From: Roseobacter sp.
Lineage (GTDB): Bacteria; Pseudomonadota; Alphaproteobacteria; Rhodobacterales; Rhodobacteraceae
Length of the DNA stretch: 57,457 nucleotides
Assembly: GCA_002731875.1 (NCBI GenBank)
Contig: PCCY01000004.1
Location: 271,963-329,419, forward strand
Direction of reading: 5' to 3'
A program made the translations under genes and the position numbers. Of this stretch, positions 52,970 to 57,457 are shown piece after piece (the first letter of the stretch is position 1; every line of letters starts with the position of its first letter). Below the pieces are notes generated by a model. It was not told the origin of the DNA. It did not search any database and worked only from the letters and a program-made list of their open reading frames with translations.

Positions 52970-53902
52970 TCAGGCTGGTTTCATCGCGGCGACATCCGCC
53001 GCAGTCCCGATGTTTACCGTGGCGAGGTTCTTGTCGATCCGTCGGATCATACCCGATAATGCCTTGCCTGCTCCGATTTCCCATATTTCAGTGACGCCCT
53101 GCCCCGACATCCATTCAATCGACGACATCCAACGTACTTGGCCAGTGACCTGTTTGATCAGCAACTCGCGGATCTCGGCCGGATCACTGACCGCCTTGGC
53201 GATGACGTTGGCAACGACAGGCACCGTCGGGGCCTGCATGTCGACCTCTGCCAGCGCGTTGGCCATTTCTTCAGCGGCCGGGGCCATAAGCGCGCAGTGG
53301 AACGGTGCCGACACCGGCAACAGCAAGGCGCGTTTCGCTCCGGCAGCCTTGGCCAAATCAATCGCGCGCTCAACGGCGGCCTTGCTGCCGGACACGACAT
53401 TTTGCGCCGGGTCATTTTGGTTGGCGACCTGGCACACATCACCCTGAGCAGCTTGCACGGCAACTGTTTCGGCTTGCTCAAAGCTAAGCCCCAAAAGCGC
53501 GGCCATCGCACCCTGCCCCACCGGAACAGCCGACTGCATCGCGCGGCCACGGATGCGCAGCAACCGCGCGGTGTCAGCCAGCGAAAATGTACCCGCGGCA
53601 CAAAGGGCCGCATATTCACCCAGCGAATGACCCGCGACATAGGCCGCGCGGTCCAGTGTGATTCCCTCGGACTTCATCGCGGCCATCGCAGCCATTGAGG
53701 TCGCCATAAGAGCAGGCTGCGCATTCTGTGTAAGGGTGAGCTCCTCGGTGTCTCCCTCCCAGATAAGCGTTGACAGCTTTTCGCCCAATGCCTCGTCCAC
53801 CTCGTCAAAGACGGCCTTGGCTGCGGGATAGGCGTCTGCCAGGTCACGTCCCATACCGATGGTCTGCGCACCTTGGCCCGGATATACGAATGCGATGGTC
53901 AT
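52970..53902 (-). CDS. fabD: Malonyl-CoA:ACP transacylase
   Basis: FabD loads malonate onto ACP. The 310-residue protein has YPGQGAQTIGMG at the N terminus, the catalytic Ser93 in GHSLGEYAALCAAG, the active-site His in SAPFHCALMAPA, and the family C-terminal GAGKALSGMIRR. It is the first gene of the fabD-fabG-acpP group and is divergent from the cytochrome b561 gene. Confidence 0.97.
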   Translation of the reverse strand: MTIAFVYPGQGAQTIGMGRDLADAYPAAKAVFDEVDEALGEKLSTLIWEGDTEELTLTQNAQPALMATSMAAMAAMKSEGITLDRAAYVAGHSLGEYAALCAAGTFSLADTARLLRIRGRAMQSAVPVGQGAMAALLGLSFEQAETVAVQAAQGDVCQVANQNDPAQNVVSGSKAAVERAIDLAKAAGAKRALLLPVSAPFHCALMAPAAEEMANALAEVDMQAPTVPVVANVIAKAVSDPAEIRELLIKQVTGQVRWMSSIEWMSGQGVTEIWEIGAGKALSGMIRRIDKNLATVNIGTAADVAAMKPA

Positions 53903-54046
53903 AAGGTCTCCCGATTTTTCGTTTCATGGGCTTTAACGTGTGGGTGCGGTGCAAACAAGCCTGCACGCAGGATGTGCGCGTATCGGCATTTGTGCCACCC
54001 GGTCTGTGCGCTAAGTAACAGGTGCAGCAATTTTCGGAGCCCCTTC

Positions 54047-55264
54047 ATGTCTCTTCACAATACCGCAATTCGTTATGGTGCGGTTACCAAATTTTTTCAC
54101 TGGTTCATTGCCCTGCTGATTATCACCCTGATCGTTCTTGGGCTTTATGCCGAAGACCTGCCTTTTGACACCCAGGCCGAACTTAGCGCAAAGGCATGGT
54201 ATTTTTCGCTGCACAAAACCTTGGGCGTCACAGCGTTCCTTGCTGCTTTGGCCAGAATATCCTGGGCGTTTTTCCAACCTCGACCAGGCTCGTTGAACGC
54301 CGGTCACAGGTGGGAAAGCTGGCTTGCGGAAACCACGCACTGGGTGTTGTACGGATCATTGGTCATCGTACCGTTAGCAGGCTGGATCGCCCATGCCGCC
54401 GCATCGGGATTTGCCCCCATCTGGTGGCCGTTCGGCCAAGGTTTACCGTTCATACCTAAGAACCCCACAGTCGAACATATCTTTGCCACGCTGCACGAGG
54501 TCGCGGGCAATGTATTGATCGGTGCGGTGATTCTGCACTTTCTCGGAGCGATGAAGCACCATGTGATCGACCGTGACGCGACCTTGCGGCGCATGCTGCC
54601 CGGCACCCCGACGCTAGGCCCGCTGCCGGTTCAATATCACAGCGCCGCGCCCGCGTTGACGGCTACAGCCGCTTGGGCCGCTACCATTCTTCTAGGGCTG
54701 GCATTGGGGTTTACCGGTGCGAAAGCAGATCAACCCACTTCGCTCGTTAACTCTTCGGTGCCACTGAACACCGTCGCATCTGAATGGCAGGTACAAGAGG
54801 GGACGATCGGTCTTAAGGTCACGGCGTTCGGATCACCCGTCGAGGGAAGTTTTACCGACTGGACCTCGTCGATATCTTTCGACTATTCTGTCGAAACCGG
54901 TAAGGCGGGTCAGGTCCAGACCACCATTTCCATCGCCTCGCTGACGTTGGGGTCAGTCACCTCTCAGGCGTTGGGGGCAGATTTTTTCAACGCGGCAACG
55001 TTTCCAACCGCAACGTTCACCGCAGACATTATAGCAGGGGCAGACGGGTACACCGCCCAAGGTGCGCTGACGGTAAAAGACCTCACCGTGCCGGTGGTTT
55101 TGCCCTTCACCCTGGCGCTTCAGAAAAACACCGCGCAAGTGCATGGCGCTCTTTCATTGGATCGACGTGATTTTGGTATCGGTGAGACTGTTACAGATGC
55201 AGGCACCTTGGCGTATGAAGTACAGCTGGACATCGCGTTGACGGCTGCGCGCGAACCGGGCTGA
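54047..55264 (+). CDS. Fusion of cytochrome b561 and YceI domains
   Basis: A 405-residue two-domain protein. Residues 1-175 form a four-helix cytochrome b561 with likely haem ligands His18 (FFHW), His56 (LHKT), His150 (TLHEVAGN) and His164 (LHFLG). A fifth hydrophobic segment (about 203-223) leads into a periplasmic YceI domain (about 240-400), a lipocalin-like barrel that binds isoprenoid-type lipids in its family. It could pass electrons between the quinone pool and a lipid-bound acceptor; this is inference. The ATG at 54047 follows CGGAG; an open frame upstream to 53873 has no family similarity. Confidence 0.92.
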   Translation: MSLHNTAIRYGAVTKFFHWFIALLIITLIVLGLYAEDLPFDTQAELSAKAWYFSLHKTLGVTAFLAALARISWAFFQPRPGSLNAGHRWESWLAETTHWVLYGSLVIVPLAGWIAHAAASGFAPIWWPFGQGLPFIPKNPTVEHIFATLHEVAGNVLIGAVILHFLGAMKHHVIDRDATLRRMLPGTPTLGPLPVQYHSAAPALTATAAWAATILLGLALGFTGAKADQPTSLVNSSVPLNTVASEWQVQEGTIGLKVTAFGSPVEGSFTDWTSSISFDYSVETGKAGQVQTTISIASLTLGSVTSQALGADFFNAATFPTATFTADIIAGADGYTAQGALTVKDLTVPVVLPFTLALQKNTAQVHGALSLDRRDFGIGETVTDAGTLAYEVQLDIALTAAREPG

Positions 55265-55437
55265 CGTGTTTTTGGCTCGTCCTCTGCCGCTAACATATCC
55301 ACCATTGCAAACATTGCGCAGCATCCGGTTTCCCCTTTTCGCCCCGCGACGACCTTTCCAAAGGTCAAGCTGACAGTGTGACGATCCATATCGGTCGGCT
55401 GAGGCACAAAAAACGCGCAGTGACCTCTCTCAACGGA

Positions 55438-55470
55438 AAACGCCGGGAAGATTTCCCGGCGTTTCTGTTT
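55438..55470. terminator. Bidirectional intrinsic terminator between convergent genes
   Basis: AAACGCCGGGAA (55438-55449) pairs perfectly with TTCCCGGCGTTT (55453-55464) around three bases. A-rich and T-rich flanks lie on the two sides (GGAAAA and TTTCTGTTT). It stands between the b561-YceI gene and the convergent yceI gene, 26 bases past the latter's stop. Confidence 0.85.
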
Positions 55471-55489
55471 GCAACGTGTTGATCGGGGT

Positions 55490-56065
55490 TTACTCCGCCT
55501 TCATCGCTTCAACAGAAATGTTTATCTTTACTTCGTCACCAATGAAGGGGGCGAACTTGCCCAGATTATAGTCTGTGCGGCTGACTGTAGTTGTCGCATC
55601 GAACCCCGCCCAGGGCTTATTCGCCATCGGGTGTTCGCCCATCTGGTTTAGCTTGGCATCAAGCACAACAGATTTGGTAACGCCGTTCAGCGTCAAATCG
55701 CCCGTGATCAATCCGGTTTTATCGCCCGTGACCTCGATCCCGGTCGATTTGAAAGTAACCATATCCCCTTCCTTGGCTCCAAAGAAATCCGGACTCATAA
55801 AATGTTCGCTGCGCGGGTCCCAACCGGTGATCATGTCCATCACGGGAAATGAAACCGACACCGACGAATTCGCGGGTTCGGCTTCATCCAGCATGATTTC
55901 GCCATCGAAGCCGCTGAACATTGAAGTGGTGGTCGAGAACCCGAGGTGATTGTAAGTGAAAACAATCTGGCTATGGCCCGGATCAAGAACGTATTTCTCG
56001 GCGGCAAAAGATGGGCTGGCCCCCAAGGCAAGGGCAGCGGCGAGTACGACAGGCTTAATATTCAT
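55490..56065 (-). CDS. Secreted YceI-family protein
   Basis: A 191-residue periplasmic YceI protein. The signal peptide MNIKPVVLAAALALGASPSFA is cut before AEKYVLDPGHSQI. The barrel has HSQIVFTYNHLGFSTTTSMFSGFDG and the typical FKSTGIEVTGDKTGLITGDLTLNGVTK. YceI barrels bind polyprenyl-type lipids. GGAG lies seven bases before the ATG. It is convergent with the gene that carries a second, membrane-tethered YceI domain, so the two may act together. Confidence 0.95.
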   Translation of the reverse strand: MNIKPVVLAAALALGASPSFAAEKYVLDPGHSQIVFTYNHLGFSTTTSMFSGFDGEIMLDEAEPANSSVSVSFPVMDMITGWDPRSEHFMSPDFFGAKEGDMVTFKSTGIEVTGDKTGLITGDLTLNGVTKSVVLDAKLNQMGEHPMANKPWAGFDATTTVSRTDYNLGKFAPFIGDEVKINISVEAMKAE

Positions 56066-56199
56066 GTAAAACTCCAGTTGGCATTAATCACTGCAACACC
56101 ATGAAGCAAATCCCGTGCGCGGCAACCCAATACCGTTCAACAGTTAGTGCGCGGGATTGAACACCGGGGCTGCAGGCGTGTTGAAGCGTCGCAACTGAA

Positions 56200-56694
56200 T
56201 CAGACCGCCTGGCCGGAATCAAGCAAGCCAGATATCAGGACATCCATGACGCTTTGATGCCCGATGTACACGTCTGCGATGAAGTCACCCTTTTCATCCC
56301 AAAACCTCAGCACCCGATCCTCTCGTTTGACCTTGCTCAGATCAGAGAACCGGCATTTTTGCAGCAACAGGTCTGCACCCAAGGGACCGGGACGCACCAG
56401 CCGCACTACGCGTCGCACCGTGTCGATCTGGATTTCCGGTGCGGCGGGCTTCTGACCTGATAAAATCAGCCAAACTCCGACAAGCAATGAGATGGCGGAA
56501 AGCGCCATCTTCATGAGCATCACTTCATTGTTCCAGTTCGCACCGGGTGCCAACCACAGGCCGGAGGACGCCATCAACAACGACACACCTACCAACCGTT
56601 GCATCAACCGAAGTATCGATCGTGTACCGCTTACCGTACCACCTGTTGATAAACGGATCTGGCCGCTGGTCATAAAATCGGATGTTACCGTCAT
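56200..56694 (-). CDS. Unrecognised membrane protein with two N-terminal spans
   Basis: A 164-residue protein that I do not recognise. The N-terminal part (1-27) is polar, followed by two hydrophobic segments (about 30-50, LMQRLVGVSLLMASSGLWLA, and 60-80, MALSAISLLVGVWLILSG), then a soluble C-terminal part with KVKREDRVLRFWDEKGDF, which looks like a PH-like beta domain (RRVVRLVRPGPLG). AAGGA is only two bases from the ATG, so the start is not firm. It is divergent from rpsF. Confidence 0.65.
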   Translation of the reverse strand: MTVTSDFMTSGQIRLSTGGTVSGTRSILRLMQRLVGVSLLMASSGLWLAPGANWNNEVMLMKMALSAISLLVGVWLILSGQKPAAPEIQIDTVRRVVRLVRPGPLGADLLLQKCRFSDLSKVKREDRVLRFWDEKGDFIADVYIGHQSVMDVLISGLLDSGQAV

Positions 56695-56869
56695 TTCCTT
56701 ACCCTACAGATTGTGCACACCCTCCCTGGTACGTTCTGTGGTAGCGGGCAATTTTGACTTAAACGCGGCGGAGGCTTGTCAAAGGTCGGACAACGTCGAA
56801 CCTATGACAGGCATCGATTTTTCAAAACACGGGTTGCCTCTTGCTCAACTGTGGAAACCCTGTATATGA

Positions 56870-56900
56870 GCGGTTCGTTTTGCATCATCTTTTGAACCGC
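56870..56900 (+). promoter_or_regulatory. Hairpin in the rpsF leader
   Basis: GCGGTTC (56870-56876) pairs with GAACCGC (56894-56900) around a 17-base loop, 76 bases before the rpsF ATG. A promoter-like TTGCTC-N16-TATATG lies just upstream (56840-56867). In many bacteria the S6-S18 pair binds its own leader RNA; whether this stem is that element is not shown. Confidence 0.35.
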
Positions 56901-56976
56901 GCAGACTCTCGTGGTGGGGCCGCAAAACGCAAATGCCCTGCCTATGAAATGCGCCTTGATATAAATAGGAGTGCAC

Positions 56977-57339
56977 ATGCCGCTTTATGAGCATGTTATG
57001 ATTGCGCGTCAGGATTTGTCCAACACGCAAGCAGAAGGCCTTATCGAACATTTCGGCACAGTTTTGGCTGACAACGACGGCAAGCTCGTCGACAGCGAAT
57101 ACTGGGGCGTCAAAACGATGGCCTACAAGATCAACAAAAACCGCAAGGGCCACTATGCCTTCCTGCGTTCGGACGCGCCTGCGACCGCCGTTCAGGAAAT
57201 GGAACGCCTGATGCGTTTGCATGATGACGTGATGCGCGTTCTGACCATCAAAGTTGATGAGCACAAAGAGCTGCCATCGGTTCAGATGCAGAAACGTGAC
57301 GAACGCCCCGAACGTGGCGAACGCCGCGAACGTCGTTGA
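56977..57339 (+). CDS. rpsF: 30S ribosomal protein S6
   Basis: S6 binds S18 on the platform of the small subunit. The 120-residue protein begins MPLYEHVMIARQDLS and has EYWGVKTMAYKINKNRKGHYAFL and MRLHDDVMRVLTIKVDEH, with a charged Arg/Glu-rich tail (RDERPERGERRERR) typical of alphaproteobacteria. AGGAG lies five bases before the ATG. It is followed 29 bases later by rpsR. Confidence 0.97.
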   Translation: MPLYEHVMIARQDLSNTQAEGLIEHFGTVLADNDGKLVDSEYWGVKTMAYKINKNRKGHYAFLRSDAPATAVQEMERLMRLHDDVMRVLTIKVDEHKELPSVQMQKRDERPERGERRERR

Positions 57340-57368
57340 TCATCAGCTTGAAAGAAAGGACATAAACC

Positions 57369-57457
57369 ATGGCTGCAAAACCATTTTTCCGCCGTCGTAA
57401 AGTCTGCCCCTTCTCGGGCGACAACGCACCGGCGATCGATTACAAAGACACACGTCT
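57369..57457 (+). CDS. rpsR: 30S ribosomal protein S18, N-terminal part (3' end outside window)
   Basis: The first 29 codons are seen, [17 protein letters not shown] and [13 protein letters not shown], the usual start of S18 with the conserved CPFSG and IDYKD. AAAGGA lies nine bases before the ATG. It continues beyond base 57457. S18 pairs with S6 encoded just upstream. Confidence 0.97.
   Translation, partial: MAAKPFFRRRKVCPFSGDNAPAIDYKDTR

Noticed and set aside
53873..54046. N-terminal extension of the cytochrome b561-YceI gene
   Set aside because: The extra 58 residues are Cys/Arg-rich and unlike the family, overlap the divergent fabD gene, and the ATG at 54047 has a proper ribosome-binding site.

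Overview
The window is a chromosomal segment from an alphaproteobacterium of the family Rhodobacteraceae, most likely the Roseobacter group. The evidence is a complete Rhodobacter-type gene transfer agent (GTA) structural cluster, a PDH operon with a lipoyl domain on E1-beta, a GAAC-N7-GAAC LexA box, and protein sequences throughout that read as Rhodobacterales. I cannot assign a genus from sequence alone. No insertion sequence, integrase, CRISPR array, tRNA or rRNA was found, and no gene-free stretch exceeds 300 bases.

Layout. 1-5.4 kb: the 3' end of transketolase, a probable 6S RNA, a VOC protein and a DUF808 membrane protein on the minus strand, then two tandem paralogous GAPDH genes separated by a 47-residue membrane peptide, and coaD. 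5.5-11.8 kb: a CBS-pair protein, then a LysR regulator divergent from a valine/isobutyrate catabolic block (mmsA; then acyl-CoA dehydrogenase, 3-hydroxyisobutyryl-CoA hydrolase and mmsB joined by ATGA overlaps). 11.8-24.2 kb: uvrA with an SOS box, lpdA (E3), DUF924, an MFS carrier, queA, a large AsmA-like protein, a Bcp peroxiredoxin and a DUF455 ferritin-like protein. 24.4-29.2 kb: an M23 peptidase overlapping a bactofilin, two cyclophilins, pgk and ftsB. 29.3-34.1 kb: pdhA-pdhB-pdhC and cysE. 34.3-48.5 kb: the GTA cluster gp1-gp15 on the minus strand, all frames open. 48.5-53.9 kb: mltG, fabF, a GNAT protein, acpP, fabG and fabD (minus strand). 53.9-57.5 kb: a cytochrome b561-YceI fusion, a convergent secreted YceI, an unknown membrane protein, rpsF and the start of rpsR.

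The genes form a central-carbon neighbourhood (tkt, gap x2, pgk, PDH E1/E2 and E3, valine degradation) plus cell-envelope and fatty-acid genes, with the GTA inserted between cysE and mltG. The most informative signals are regulatory. (i) LacI-type palindromes lie upstream of the promoter of one gap gene and over the promoter of the other, and the two enzymes differ at the NAD/NADP-determining residue. (ii) An identical palindrome, ATAGTTTA-N4-TAAACTAT, precedes both lpdA and the pdhABC operon 13 kb away. (iii) A putative GTA promoter has CtrA-type boxes and a terminator-like hairpin in the leader ahead of gp1. (iv) A 20-bp palindrome covers the -10 region of the valine operon. The GTA itself is a known kind of system; I found no gene cluster that looks like a wholly undescribed system.
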